Of a stretch of DNA of 61,008 nucleotides, positions 51,350-59,930 are shown piece by piece; positions within the stretch are counted from its first letter, which is position 1, and every line of letters starts with the position of its first letter. Source of the DNA: Micrococcales bacterium. GTDB lineage: Bacteria > Actinomycetota > Actinomycetes > Actinomycetales > Cellulomonadaceae. The stretch lies in contig WRET01000011.1 of the NCBI GenBank assembly GCA_009779195.1, positions 1 to 61,008 of the forward strand. Reading direction: 5' to 3'. The position numbers were made by a program, and so were the translations under genes. The notes under the pieces were generated by a model, which searched no databases, was not told the origin of the DNA, and was given only the letters and a program-made list of their open reading frames with translations.

Positions 51350-52228
51350 CTACCGGGTTGAGAGGGCGGCGAGCTCAGTGGTGACAGCGTGCAGGTCGCG
51401 GGGGTTGGCTGCGCACCACTGAGCCTCGTCGGACCGCAGGTCAGCGAGGAACGCGTACCGGGACCGGACGATGGCGAGCCACCGGTCGATCCGCACCGGT
51501 TGGGTGAGGTAGCCGATGTCTTCGTGAGCAAGCCCAGCGGCTTTGCGGGAGCACAGCACGTCGTCGGGGTGGAAAGGCCTGTCGCCGCGGTGGTCGACAA
51601 CCACGTCCCGGTAGGTCTTGAGCACCCACAGCCTCCGGACCAGGTCAGCGTCCATGACGCTGTGTGTCGCGAACCACTGCAGGTCGTACAGGTCGCGGAC
51701 GAGGCAGACCCGCCGGAACCGGGCGAGCTTCTCAGCCGCGGCTTCTTCACGGCGGATGACCGGGACGGTCGGCACTTCGATCGAGTAGGTGCGGTGTATG
51801 GGCATCGGCACAGGCTCCAGACAGTGCGTAGCCAGGCTCAGCGGGTGACGTGCCAGCTCGATCTTCGCGCCGAGGTTGGGACTGCCGAACGGTGTGCCGA
51901 CGTGCAGGTCCCCTCGACGCCCTTCAGCGCCGAGGCCGGTGACCTGGAAAGAGAACCCGTCGATCGCTGTGCCGTCGAGGGCAGCGAGGGCGTCGAGAGC
52001 CAGAGCGTCGCCAGGTGCAGCGAAGTCCAGGTCGGTGGAGAACCGCCCGGCGTTGCCAGCCCGGTACTTGCGCAGCGCGGTGCCGCCTTTGAAAACCAGG
52101 CCGCGGTCGAACAGGCCGGCCGCGTCAAGCAGGTGCAGAGCGTGGTCCTGGGCGATGTCGAGCAGCGCGGCGTCACGAGCACCGCGGGCACCTTGGTAGT
52201 GGCGGACCAGGTGGCCTTCGGTGATCAT
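51350..52228 (-). CDS. abiEii: AbiEii-family nucleotidyltransferase toxin
   Basis: A 292-residue toxin of the AbiEii/AbiGii (DUF1814) family. It carries the nucleotidyltransferase signature GLVFKGGTALRKYR followed by RFSTDLDFAAPGD, then the conserved Lys of EEAAAEKLARFRR and RDLYDLQWFA. AbiEii-type enzymes add nucleotides to tRNA or use GTP and cause phage abortive infection. The ATG at 52228 overlaps the stop of abiEi (ATGA). Longer in-frame sequence upstream overlaps abiEi and is excluded. Confidence 0.9.
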   Translation of the reverse strand: MITEGHLVRHYQGARGARDAALLDIAQDHALHLLDAAGLFDRGLVFKGGTALRKYRAGNAGRFSTDLDFAAPGDALALDALAALDGTAIDGFSFQVTGLGAEGRRGDLHVGTPFGSPNLGAKIELARHPLSLATHCLEPVPMPIHRTYSIEVPTVPVIRREEAAAEKLARFRRVCLVRDLYDLQWFATHSVMDADLVRRLWVLKTYRDVVVDHRGDRPFHPDDVLCSRKAAGLAHEDIGYLTQPVRIDRWLAIVRSRYAFLADLRSDEAQWCAANPRDLHAVTTELAALSTR

Positions 52229-53025
52229 GCGGCGGCAGTGGTGGTGAGGTAGGGGGCCAGGAGGGTGTCGATGACGCCGCTGGGGTGGTCGTAGTGGCCG
52301 CCGGGGCGCCGGGGACCGAACCAGGCGGTCTGGCGCGGTCTGGCGCTGACGAGCTCGCGGGCGGCCTCCTGGAGACCTGCGATGGACAGCAGGTAGGCGG
52401 TGCGTTGCCGGGCGGCGTTCGTCGCGCCGGTCAGGCACTGGTGCAGTCTGGGCAGGTCTGGGGTGATGGTGGGTAGCCACTGGGCCATGCCGGGCAAGTC
52501 ACGGTAGTTCGACGGGCGCGAAGCGATACCGGCCAGCAAAGCCTCCAGGTTCCAGGTGGGCAGGTCGGAGACCGTCGTGGTGCCCACGACGGGGATCGTC
52601 GTGCGGACGGTGCGCCACGCGCCCAGGGCGTCTGGGGCCCGGACACCCCGGGGCAGCGCGATGACCTCGGCGCTCGGCAGGCGCTGGGCCAGACCGAGCA
52701 CCGACGCCGCTGACTCCATGGCCAGGACCCCAGGCCACAACGGGTCGCGGCGGCGTAACGCCCGCAGCTCGACGAACCGGTCGCCAGAGCCGAACGCGCC
52801 TGCGCGGGCGGCTGGATAGAACTCCCACGATCCCTGGGTGCGCAACGTTCCGAGCCAGCCTCGGCGCTGTAGCTCGTAAGCGACCTTGGCAGCGCTGGCC
52901 GGGTTGGTGTGGCCGGTGCGGGCCAGGACGGACTCTAGGTCCGCCAACGTCACGACCAGAGGTTGGTCGAGCTCGAGCTCTGCGAGCACGGGGGCCAGAG
53001 CCGACGAGATGGTGCGCATCGCCAT
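52225..53025 (-). CDS. abiEi: AbiEi-family antitoxin
   Basis: A 266-residue partner of the AbiEii toxin. The N-terminal winged-helix region is LVVTLADLESVLARTGHTNP with VAYELQRRGWLGTL; the C-terminal antitoxin domain follows. AbiEi binds inverted repeats in its own promoter, and an IR (CCGTC-TTGAAC-GACGG) lies 33 bp upstream. The ATG at 53025 has GGAG nearby. The pair is inserted between ribF and truB. Confidence 0.87.
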   Translation of the reverse strand: MAMRTISSALAPVLAELELDQPLVVTLADLESVLARTGHTNPASAAKVAYELQRRGWLGTLRTQGSWEFYPAARAGAFGSGDRFVELRALRRRDPLWPGVLAMESAASVLGLAQRLPSAEVIALPRGVRAPDALGAWRTVRTTIPVVGTTTVSDLPTWNLEALLAGIASRPSNYRDLPGMAQWLPTITPDLPRLHQCLTGATNAARQRTAYLLSIAGLQEAARELVSARPRQTAWFGPRRPGGHYDHPSGVIDTLLAPYLTTTAAA

Positions 53026-53040
53026 ATCATCCGGCTCCCT

Positions 53041-53074
53041 GTCTATATGATCAAAACTCCGTCTTGAACGACGG
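53041..53074 (-). promoter_or_regulatory. AT-rich promoter region and inverted repeat of abiE
   Basis: On the minus strand GATCATATAGAC gives a -10-like element, and CCGTC-GTTCAA-GACGG (53059-53074) is a 5-bp-arm inverted repeat. It is a plausible AbiEi operator. Confidence 0.45.
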
Positions 53075-53288
53075 TACACCAGTGGGCTGTCTGTGGCCAG
53101 AGATGCGCTTATACCCCCATGGTGACCAGGGCGTCAACACCGTGGGAGCCAGTCCGCTCGGTTCTGGGGAGCAGCGAGGCACATCCGAAGGCTGGGGACG
53201 GTTCGCCGGAGCCCGTCTTGTTCGTAGTCAGCCCGTGGCGAGGACTGTCAGGACTGCCTTTGGCCTGCGGAAACAGGGCGAGAAGAGA

Positions 53289-54203
53289 TCACGATGGGGT
53301 GAGGACGAACAGGGGGCGGAGGTGGTCGCCGGTGGGGGTGAGGACGGCGACGAGGGTGCCGTCGTCGGTGATGGCGGCGACGGGGTGGGCGTCGGGTTCG
53401 TCGTGGCGGGAGATGCGGCGGCCGAAGGTCAGGTCTTGGGCTTCGGCGTCGGTGATGGGGCGGGTGGGCATGACGGCCTGGGCAGCGGCCGCGGGGGACG
53501 TGACCGAGATCGGGGTTTCGGGGTCGGTGGCGGTGAGGGTGTCGAGGGTGCGGGCTTCGGTGAGGGTGAGGGAGCCTACGCGGGTGCGGCGGAGCATGGT
53601 GAGGTGGCCGCCGACACCGAGAGCGGTGCCTAGGTCGCGGGCCAGGGCGCGGATGTAGGTACCGGCCGAGCACACGACTCGGATGTCGACGTCGAGGACC
53701 AGACCGGGCGGGCCGACGTCGGTGACCTCGAAGGTCTCGACGTGGACAGGGCGGGGGGGTAGGTCGACGTCTTGGCCTGCTCGGACGCGGGCGTAGGAAC
53801 GCACGCCGTCGACCTTGATCGCCGAGACGGCGCTGGGGACCTGCATGATGTCGCCGGTCAGGGCGGCCACAGCGGTGGAGATGTCTGCCCCGGTGACGGT
53901 GCTGGCGTCGGCTCGGGTGAGTGTCTCGCCTTCGGCGTCGTCGGTGGTGGTGGACTGCCCGAGGCGGACGGTGGCCAGGTACTCCTTGTCGGCACCGGTG
54001 ATGTAGGTGAGCAGACGGGTGGCGCGGCCTATCCCGACGACGAGCACACCGGTGGCCATCGGGTCGAGGGTCCCGGCGTGGCCGACGCGGCGGGTGCCTG
54101 CGAGGCGGCGCATACGGGCGACGACGTCGTGGCTGGTCCAACCCGCAGGTTTGTCCACGACGACCACACCGTCAGATGCGGTGGGCCGACGAGGTTCACT
54201 CAT
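53289..54203 (-). CDS. truB: tRNA pseudouridine(55) synthase
   Basis: Makes the T-loop pseudouridine of tRNA, 304 residues. Motif II with the catalytic Asp is GHAGTLDPMATGVLVV. VVVVDKPAGWTSHDVV begins the domain, and KEYLATVRLGQSTTTDDAEG and SAGTYIRALARDLG are present. A C-terminal PUA-like extension follows. The ATG at 54203 overlaps the rbfA stop by 8 bp, indicating coupling. The next gene downstream is the AbiE module, then ribF. Confidence 0.96.
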   Translation of the reverse strand: MSEPRRPTASDGVVVVDKPAGWTSHDVVARMRRLAGTRRVGHAGTLDPMATGVLVVGIGRATRLLTYITGADKEYLATVRLGQSTTTDDAEGETLTRADASTVTGADISTAVAALTGDIMQVPSAVSAIKVDGVRSYARVRAGQDVDLPPRPVHVETFEVTDVGPPGLVLDVDIRVVCSAGTYIRALARDLGTALGVGGHLTMLRRTRVGSLTLTEARTLDTLTATDPETPISVTSPAAAAQAVMPTRPITDAEAQDLTFGRRISRHDEPDAHPVAAITDDGTLVAVLTPTGDHLRPLFVLTPS

Positions 54204-54624
54204 CGTCGTCCGGGTGGCGGTAGGGATCGGCGTCACCTGCGGGGGTAGCACCTTCGGCGAGGCGGGCCAGCTCAGCGTCGCGGCGGGCGGCTTCGTCGAG
54301 GGCTGCAGCCAGGTGCGCAGCAGTCTCGGGGACCGCGTCGAGGTGGAACGTCAACGACGGGGTCAACCGCACCCCCGTCTGGCGGCCCACCTCGGTGCGG
54401 ATCAGCCCTGTCGCCGAGACCAGGGCCGCCGCGGACGCCTCACGTGCGTCGTCGTCCCCAAGGACGGTGTAGAAGATGTCGGCGTGCTGCAGGTCGCCGG
54501 TGACACGTACGTCGGTCACCGTCACGAACCCCAGCCGGGGGTCTTTGACGCGGGTGTCGATCATCTGCGCCACGATCTGCTGGATCCGGTCGGCCAGGCG
54601 CAGCGCCCGTGGGTTGTCGCTCAT
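54196..54624 (-). CDS. rbfA: Ribosome-binding factor A
   Basis: A 142-residue 30S maturation and cold-adaptation factor with a KH-like fold: LADRIQQIVAQMIDTRVKDP, RLGFVTVTDVRVTGDLQHAD and LIRTEVGRQTGVRLTPSLTF. The acidic C-terminal tail is typical. The ATG at 54624 has GGAGC just upstream. It overlaps truB and lies 41 bp after a small membrane protein gene that separates it from infB. Confidence 0.96.
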   Translation of the reverse strand: MSDNPRALRLADRIQQIVAQMIDTRVKDPRLGFVTVTDVRVTGDLQHADIFYTVLGDDDAREASAAALVSATGLIRTEVGRQTGVRLTPSLTFHLDAVPETAAHLAAALDEAARRDAELARLAEGATPAGDADPYRHPDDDE

Positions 54625-54665
54625 TGCTCCATGATCTACTAAGGCTGGATCTACTGAGGCTGGAC

Positions 54666-55085
54666 CTACTGAGGCTGGTTCGCCATCATCTCGACGTGCC
54701 GCATCTGGTTGTGCACAGACGGGACGACCATCCGGTGGGTCACCGGGATGACGGTGCGGTAGGTGAACCGGGATTCTTCGTTGGCGACCATAACCTCGAC
54801 GAAGCCGCTGACCTGGTCTTCTTTGACGAGCAAGAACAACAGGAACAGCAGGCCGACCAGAGTCCAGATGAACAGGACCGTCAAGACGATCGCCACGACC
54901 AGCGCCCACGTCGGAGTGCGTCGTTCGATGATGGAGTGGTCCATCATCGACCAGCGCGAACCAGGCAGCGGGCACGAACCTGCTGGTGTCCACACCGTGT
55001 TGTCCCGCACCTGGATGTCCCCGATCTGGACGGTGCCCGGCGGCGGGTAGTACTGGCCTGGATAGCCGTACGGCGTGATCGTCAT
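54666..55085 (-). CDS. Small membrane protein between infB and rbfA
   Basis: A 139-residue protein that I do not recognise. The N-terminus is Tyr/Pro-rich (MTITPYGYPGQYYPPPG). A long hydrophobic segment (about 62-88, LVVAIVLTVLFIWTLVGLLF) is followed by a beta-rich tail (VEVMVANEESRFTYRTVIPV). TAGACT lies 7 nt before the ATG at 55085. Repeat copy D directly abuts this hexamer. In relatives rbfA commonly follows infB or a DUF503 gene; this gene takes that place. Confidence 0.7.
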   Translation of the reverse strand: MTITPYGYPGQYYPPPGTVQIGDIQVRDNTVWTPAGSCPLPGSRWSMMDHSIIERRTPTWALVVAIVLTVLFIWTLVGLLFLLFLLVKEDQVSGFVEVMVANEESRFTYRTVIPVTHRMVVPSVHNQMRHVEMMANQPQ

Positions 55086-55092
55086 GACATGG

Positions 55093-55098
55093 AGTCTA
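55093..55098 (-). promoter_or_regulatory. Candidate -10 (TAGACT) of a leaderless transcript, small membrane protein
   Basis: TAGACT ends 7 nt before the ATG at 55085 and starts 2 bp from repeat copy D, so the repeat would provide the -35 region. Confidence 0.5.
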
Positions 55099-55099
55099 G

Positions 55100-55252
55100 T
55101 GTCGCGTGCACGAAGTTCTTGACGGTCTGCAGCACTGGGCGGGCGTGTCGCGGCGTCGTCGTCGGCCTCACCTCCAGTGAGGCTCTCCTCCTCGCCTGGC
55201 GCGACACATCCGCCCAGCACCACAACCCGTCAAGAACTTCCCACACGCGACA
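55100..55252 (+). repeat. Palindromic intergenic repeat, copy D (complete)
   Basis: A 153-bp element. Two 53-bp arms (55100-55152 and 55200-55252) form a long imperfect inverted repeat sharing TGTCGCGTG, GAAGTTCTTGACGG, GCTGGGCGG-like and GTGTCGCG blocks. The core (55153-55199) reads GCGTCGTCGTCGGC, a small hairpin CCTCACCTCCAGTGAGG, then CTCTCCTCC. The core recurs at 60943-60990 with compensating hairpin changes. It has no coding capacity. Confidence 0.8.
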
Positions 55253-55305
55253 CTCGTACCCTGTCGCACCCCCAGACGCCGGTCCGCGACAGGGTACTAG
55301 CGTGG

Positions 55306-58197
55306 TCAAGTCCTTGGCTTCTCCCGCATCTCGAAGGTCTCGATGACGTCGTCGATGGTGATGTCGTTGTACGAGCCCAGGCCGATACCGCACTCGTAGC
55401 CTTCGCGGACCTCGGTGGCGTCGTCCTTGAAGCGTTTGAGCGAGTCGATGGTCAGGTTGTCCCCGATCACCTTCCCGCCACGCAGGACACGCGCCTTGGC
55501 ACCACGACGGATCTCGCCGCTGCGGACCAGCGACCCGGCGATATTGCCGAACTTGGACGAGCGGAACACCTCGCGCACCTCCGCGGTACCGAGCTGCACC
55601 TCCTCGTACTCGGGTTTGAGCATGCCTTTGAGGGCTGCTTCGACATCGTCGATGGCCTGGTAGATGACCGAGTAGAAGCGCACGTCGACGCCCTCGCGGT
55701 CGGCCAGGTCCTCGACCCGTTCGGCGAACTTCACGTTGAAGCCGATGATGATCGCGTTGTCCACGGTGGCCAGGTTGACGTCGTTCTGGGTGATCGCGCC
55801 GACACCACGGTGGATGACGCGCAAGGCGACCTCCTCACCGACGTCGATCTTCAGCAGGGCGTCTTCGAGGGCCTCGACAGCACCGGACACGTCACCCTTG
55901 ATGACCAGGTTGAGCGTCTCGACCTTCCCGGCAGCCAGGGCCTGGGTGAAGTCTTCGAGGCTGATGCGCTTGCGGCGCTTGGCCAGCAGGGCTGCACGTT
56001 CGGCGGCCTCGCGTTTCTCGGCGATCTGGCGGGCGGTGCGGTCGTCGGGGGCGACGATGAACGTGTCCCCGGCCGAAGGCACCGACGTCAACCCGAGCAC
56101 CTGCACCGGACGGGCGGGCGTAGCCGTAGCGACCGGATCGCCGTGCTCGTCGAACATGGCCCGCACACGCCCGTAGGCCGTCCCGGCCACGACCGCGTCG
56201 CCGACCTGGAGCGTCCCGGACTGGACCAGGACGGTCGCCACCGCACCACGGCCCTTGTCCAGGTTCGCCTCGATAGCCACGCCGCGGGCGTCCTTGTCGG
56301 GGTTGGCACGCAGGTCCAGCGCCGCGTCAGCGGTCAAGAGCACCGCTTCGAGCAGGTCGTCGATACCTTGGCGTTGTTTGGCCGAGACGTCCACGAACAT
56401 GGTGTCGCCGCCGTACTCCTCAGCCACGAGGTTGTACTCGGTGAGCTGTTGGCGGATCTTGGCGGGGTTGGCGCCTTCTTTGTCGACCTTGTTCACCGCG
56501 ACGACGATCGGCACACCAGCAGCCTGGGCGTGGTTGAGCGCCTCTATCGTCTGCGGCATGACGCCGTCGTCGGCGGCGACCACGAGGATCGCGATGTCGG
56601 TCACCTGGGCACCACGGGCACGCATAGCGGTGAACGCCTCGTGACCAGGTGTGTCGATGAACGTGATCTTGCGCTCGGCGTCCTCGTGGGTGGTCTTGAC
56701 CTGGTAGGCACCGATGTGCTGGGTGATACCGCCGGCCTCACCGGCGACCACGTCGGTGGACCGGATCGCGTCGAGCAGCTTGGTCTTGCCGTGGTCGACG
56801 TGGCCCATGACCGTGACGACCGGCGGACGTGGCTGCAGGTCGTCGTCGGACTCGGCGGCCTCTTCGGCGCGCAGGTCGATGGCGAAAGTCTCCAACAGCT
56901 CGCGGTCTTCTTCTTCGGCGGAGATCATCTCGACCGAATACCCCAGCTCGGAGCCGAGCAGGGCGAAGGTGTCCTCGTCGAGCGACTGGTTCGCCGTGGC
57001 CATCTCACCGAGGTGGAACAGCACTGTGACCAGCGACGCAGGGTTCGCGTCGATCTTGTCGGCGAAGTCGTTGAGCGACGACCCGTGCCTCAGGCGCACC
57101 ACGGTCGCACCGTTGCCGCGCGGGACCATCACCCCGCCGACGGACGGAGCCTGCATCTGCTCGAACTCTTGGCGTTTGGCCCGCTTGGACTTGCGCCCAC
57201 GCACGGGACGCCCGCCACCGCGCCCGAAAGCGCCCTGGGTCGAACCGCGCCCGGCGCCACCAGGACGCCCGCCGCCGCCACCAGGACGGCCGCCAGCACC
57301 ACCGAAACCACCACCACCAGGTCCCCCACCGGGTCCGCCGCCACCAGGGCCACCACGGAACCCGCCACCGCCACCGCCACCACGACCGGGACCACCGGAG
57401 CGGCCGCCAGGCCGTCCCGTCGTGCTCGGTGTGCGGCCAGGCATCATGCCAGGGTTCGGACGAGGCCCACCGGGACGCGGCCCACCAGGCCGCGGGCCAC
57501 CAGGCCGGTCAGAGGAGCCAGCGCCACCACTGCGACGCTCTCCTGGACGAGGCATACCCTGCGACGGCGCGAACGGGTTGTTGCCCGGCCGCGGACCACC
57601 GGAGCGGCTGCGCTCGCCACGTTCTCCGCGGTCTCCGCGGTCACCACGGTCTCCACGGTCACCGCGATCACCACGTTCGCCGCGGTCGCCACGCTCACCT
57701 GGGCGCGGCATACCCTGCGACGGCGCGAACGGGTTGTTACCCGGACGCGCCTGCGGGCGTGGGCCGGGCCGAGGACCAGACTCCTTGGAGCCAGCTTCGG
57801 GTGCCTCGGCGACATCCTGGAGCTCCTTGGCCGGTCCTTTGTGGGCGGTCTTGGCCGCTGGCGCCTCCTGTGCGGGGGCGACGACCTCGGCGACCGGTTC
57901 CGGCGCTGCTTCGGGCGCCGGCGGTTCGACCTGCGGGGCAGGTGGCTGGGAGACCTGGGCGACCGGCTGCGGCGCAGGTTTGTCCGCCGGAGGCGCTGGC
58001 GCCGTGGGTTCAGGCGCAGAGGGTTCGGGGGTCGGGGGCTCGGCTGGGTAGGCGGCACGCAGCTTGCGCACCACGGGGGCCTCGATCGTCGACGACGGCG
58101 AGCGCACAAACTCGCCTAGCTCATTGAGCTTCGCCATCAGGGCCTTGCTGTCAACACCGAGCTCTTTGGCAAGCTCGTAGACGCGGACCTTGGCCAC
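55306..58197 (-). CDS. infB: Translation initiation factor IF-2
   Basis: A GTPase that places initiator tRNA on the 30S subunit, 963 residues. The N-terminus [20 protein letters not shown] is the IF2-N motif. A long disordered region (about 50-340) rich in Pro, Gly and Arg contains RGD/RGE tandem repeats and two copies of [17 protein letters not shown]. The G domain has [16 protein letters not shown] and DTPGHEAF, and NKVD follows. Domains II-IV complete the protein. The GTG has AGGAGA upstream. Confidence 0.97.
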   Translation of the reverse strand: MAKVRVYELAKELGVDSKALMAKLNELGEFVRSPSSTIEAPVVRKLRAAYPAEPPTPEPSAPEPTAPAPPADKPAPQPVAQVSQPPAPQVEPPAPEAAPEPVAEVVAPAQEAPAAKTAHKGPAKELQDVAEAPEAGSKESGPRPGPRPQARPGNNPFAPSQGMPRPGERGDRGERGDRGDRGDRGDRGDRGERGERSRSGGPRPGNNPFAPSQGMPRPGERRSGGAGSSDRPGGPRPGGPRPGGPRPNPGMMPGRTPSTTGRPGGRSGGPGRGGGGGGGFRGGPGGGGPGGGPGGGGFGGAGGRPGGGGGRPGGAGRGSTQGAFGRGGGRPVRGRKSKRAKRQEFEQMQAPSVGGVMVPRGNGATVVRLRHGSSLNDFADKIDANPASLVTVLFHLGEMATANQSLDEDTFALLGSELGYSVEMISAEEEDRELLETFAIDLRAEEAAESDDDLQPRPPVVTVMGHVDHGKTKLLDAIRSTDVVAGEAGGITQHIGAYQVKTTHEDAERKITFIDTPGHEAFTAMRARGAQVTDIAILVVAADDGVMPQTIEALNHAQAAGVPIVVAVNKVDKEGANPAKIRQQLTEYNLVAEEYGGDTMFVDVSAKQRQGIDDLLEAVLLTADAALDLRANPDKDARGVAIEANLDKGRGAVATVLVQSGTLQVGDAVVAGTAYGRVRAMFDEHGDPVATATPARPVQVLGLTSVPSAGDTFIVAPDDRTARQIAEKREAAERAALLAKRRKRISLEDFTQALAAGKVETLNLVIKGDVSGAVEALEDALLKIDVGEEVALRVIHRGVGAITQNDVNLATVDNAIIIGFNVKFAERVEDLADREGVDVRFYSVIYQAIDDVEAALKGMLKPEYEEVQLGTAEVREVFRSSKFGNIAGSLVRSGEIRRGAKARVLRGGKVIGDNLTIDSLKRFKDDATEVREGYECGIGLGSYNDITIDDVIETFEMREKPRT
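57551..57749 (-). repeat. Direct and tandem repeats in the infB N-terminal region
   Basis: A block of about 33 bp at 57551-57583 recurs at 57717-57749. Between them (about 57609-57700) lie 9-bp units encoding RGD and RGE. They expand the disordered IF-2 region, and length differences between strains are likely. Confidence 0.8.
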
Positions 58198-58270
58198 ATC
58201 TCTCCTGTCTCGGTCCCCTACCCGAGATCAGGGTGGGGCCGTCTAGTACGGGGCGTTCATCGCTGCGCAC

Positions 58271-58669
58271 TCATCGGTGCGTACTCATCGGGCAGCCATC
58301 GGCTTCGTCAACCCGCTTCCTTGTCGTGTGTGGTCCGGCGCTCGGTGCCCGGGCTGCGACCACCTGCGCCACCGCTTCGTCGAGCGCGTGGGTGTCGAGC
58401 GGTCCTGCGTGACGCAGGGCCCGTCCGAACGCCTTGCGCCGCTGCGCGAGGGCGAGACAGTCGAGGTCCGGGTGCAACCAGGCACCCCGTCCGGGCAGTC
58501 GGGCGGCCTCGTCAAGCGCCGTGGCGGGCGAGCCCGCGTTGTCGGTGACCAGGACGACCCTCAGCAGGGACGAGCGCGAGCCTCGTTCTCGACACCCCAC
58601 GCACGTCCGCACCGGACCCGCGGGCACCTCGGAAACCACGATGTCCTGCGGGGGGCGCCGGTCTGGCAT
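58271..58669 (-). CDS. ylxR: YlxR-family RNA-binding protein
   Basis: A 132-residue YlxR/DUF448 protein encoded between nusA and infB, as in most bacteria. The signature is PVRTCVGCRERGSRSSLLRV and GRGAWLHPDLDCLALAQRRK, then a basic helix AFGRALRH. YlxR is reported to modulate RNase P in other bacteria. The start is uncertain: ATG 58669 is chosen, and an earlier start at 58720 would overlap nusA by 4 bp. Confidence 0.9.
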   Translation of the reverse strand: MPDRRPPQDIVVSEVPAGPVRTCVGCRERGSRSSLLRVVLVTDNAGSPATALDEAARLPGRGAWLHPDLDCLALAQRRKAFGRALRHAGPLDTHALDEAVAQVVAARAPSAGPHTTRKRVDEADGCPMSTHR

Positions 58670-58716
58670 GGAGTGGCGGGTACGGGACCCGGCCGCGGAG
58701 AGTCTACCGCGCCTGG

Positions 58717-59838
58717 TCACAGTTGGAGACCACGAACCGGCGCGTCCGGGGCGGGTTCGGCCGCCGCTGCCGCCAACGGCTGCGGGTCGGCGCCGGTCAC
58801 AGGCTCAAAAACCTCACCATCAGCACTGACACCGGACGGTTGGTCCACCTGGGTGGCCTCGGTGTCAGGGCGGATATCGATCCGCCACCGGGTGAGCTTG
58901 GCCGCGAGGCGGGCGTTCTGGCCTTCTTTGCCGATAGCCAACGACAGCTGGTAGTCCGGGACGAGGGCGCGGGCAGCCCTGGCGTCCTCGTCCACGATGG
59001 TCACCGACACCACCCGGGCTGGCGACAACGCGTTGGCGACCATCTGGGCCGGGTCGTCGCAGTGGTCGACGATATCGATCTTCTCCCCCTGCAGCTCGGT
59101 CATCACCGCACGCACCCTGTTGCCCATAGGACCGATGCACGCCCCTTTGGCGTTGACCCCAGCCACCGTGGACCGCACGGCGATCTTCGTGCGGTGCCCG
59201 GCCTCACGGGCGACCGCGGTGATCTCCACCGTCCCGTCGGCGACCTCGGGGACCTCCAGCTCGAACAGCTTGCGCACCAGGTCAGGGTGGGTGCGCGAGA
59301 CGACGATATGCGGGCCGCGCAACCCCCGGGTGACCTCCAGCACGTAGGCGCGGATACGGTCGCCGTGGGCGTACTTCTCCCCGGGCACCTGTTCGTGGGC
59401 GGGCAGCACAGCCTCGGTACCCCCCAGGTCGACCTGGACGGTACGCGGGTCGCGTCCTTGCTGGACGACCCCGCCGACGACCTCCCCCTCTTTGCCGCGG
59501 AACTGGCCGAGCACCTGGTCGTCCTCGGCGTCGCGCAACCGCTGGACGATGACCTGGCGTGCAGTGGCGGTGGCGATCCGCCCGAACCCCTCAGGGGTGT
59601 CGTCGAACTCTTCGCCGACCGGCGGCGCCGGCTCGTCGCCTTCAGGCTCGGCAGACTCGCGTGCCCAGACCATCACGTGCCCGCTCTTGCGGTCCACCTC
59701 GACCCGGGCGTGCTCCAACGAGCCGGGGGTGTGCTGGTACGCCGACAGCAGGGCCTGTTCGATGGCGCCGACCAGCACGTCCAGGGCGATCCCCCGCTCG
59801 TGCTCCACCAGGCGCAGGGCTTGCATGTCGATATCCAT
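58717..59838 (-). CDS. nusA: Transcription termination/antitermination protein NusA
   Basis: An RNA polymerase pausing and antitermination factor, 373 residues. The N-terminal polymerase-binding domain starts [17 protein letters not shown]. The S1 domain and two KH domains follow: [20 protein letters not shown] and [20 protein letters not shown]. The acidic C-terminal repeats of E. coli are absent, as usual in actinobacteria. GAGGAGG precedes the ATG at 59838. No rimP lies upstream; the next gene starts 92 bp away on the opposite strand. Confidence 0.96.
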   Translation of the reverse strand: MDIDMQALRLVEHERGIALDVLVGAIEQALLSAYQHTPGSLEHARVEVDRKSGHVMVWARESAEPEGDEPAPPVGEEFDDTPEGFGRIATATARQVIVQRLRDAEDDQVLGQFRGKEGEVVGGVVQQGRDPRTVQVDLGGTEAVLPAHEQVPGEKYAHGDRIRAYVLEVTRGLRGPHIVVSRTHPDLVRKLFELEVPEVADGTVEITAVAREAGHRTKIAVRSTVAGVNAKGACIGPMGNRVRAVMTELQGEKIDIVDHCDDPAQMVANALSPARVVSVTIVDEDARAARALVPDYQLSLAIGKEGQNARLAAKLTRWRIDIRPDTEATQVDQPSGVSADGEVFEPVTGADPQPLAAAAAEPAPDAPVRGLQL

Positions 59839-59930
59839 GACCACCTCCTCCGGGCTGTTCAGGTGTTGTTCTCATGCCCAGGGTAGTGGAGGGGCCAAAT
59901 CGACGTCCGGAAGTGGCAAGATCGGCGGTG

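Noticed and set aside
55177..58119. Very long open frame opposite infB
   Set aside because: It is a shadow of IF-2; no recognisable domain and strongly biased composition.
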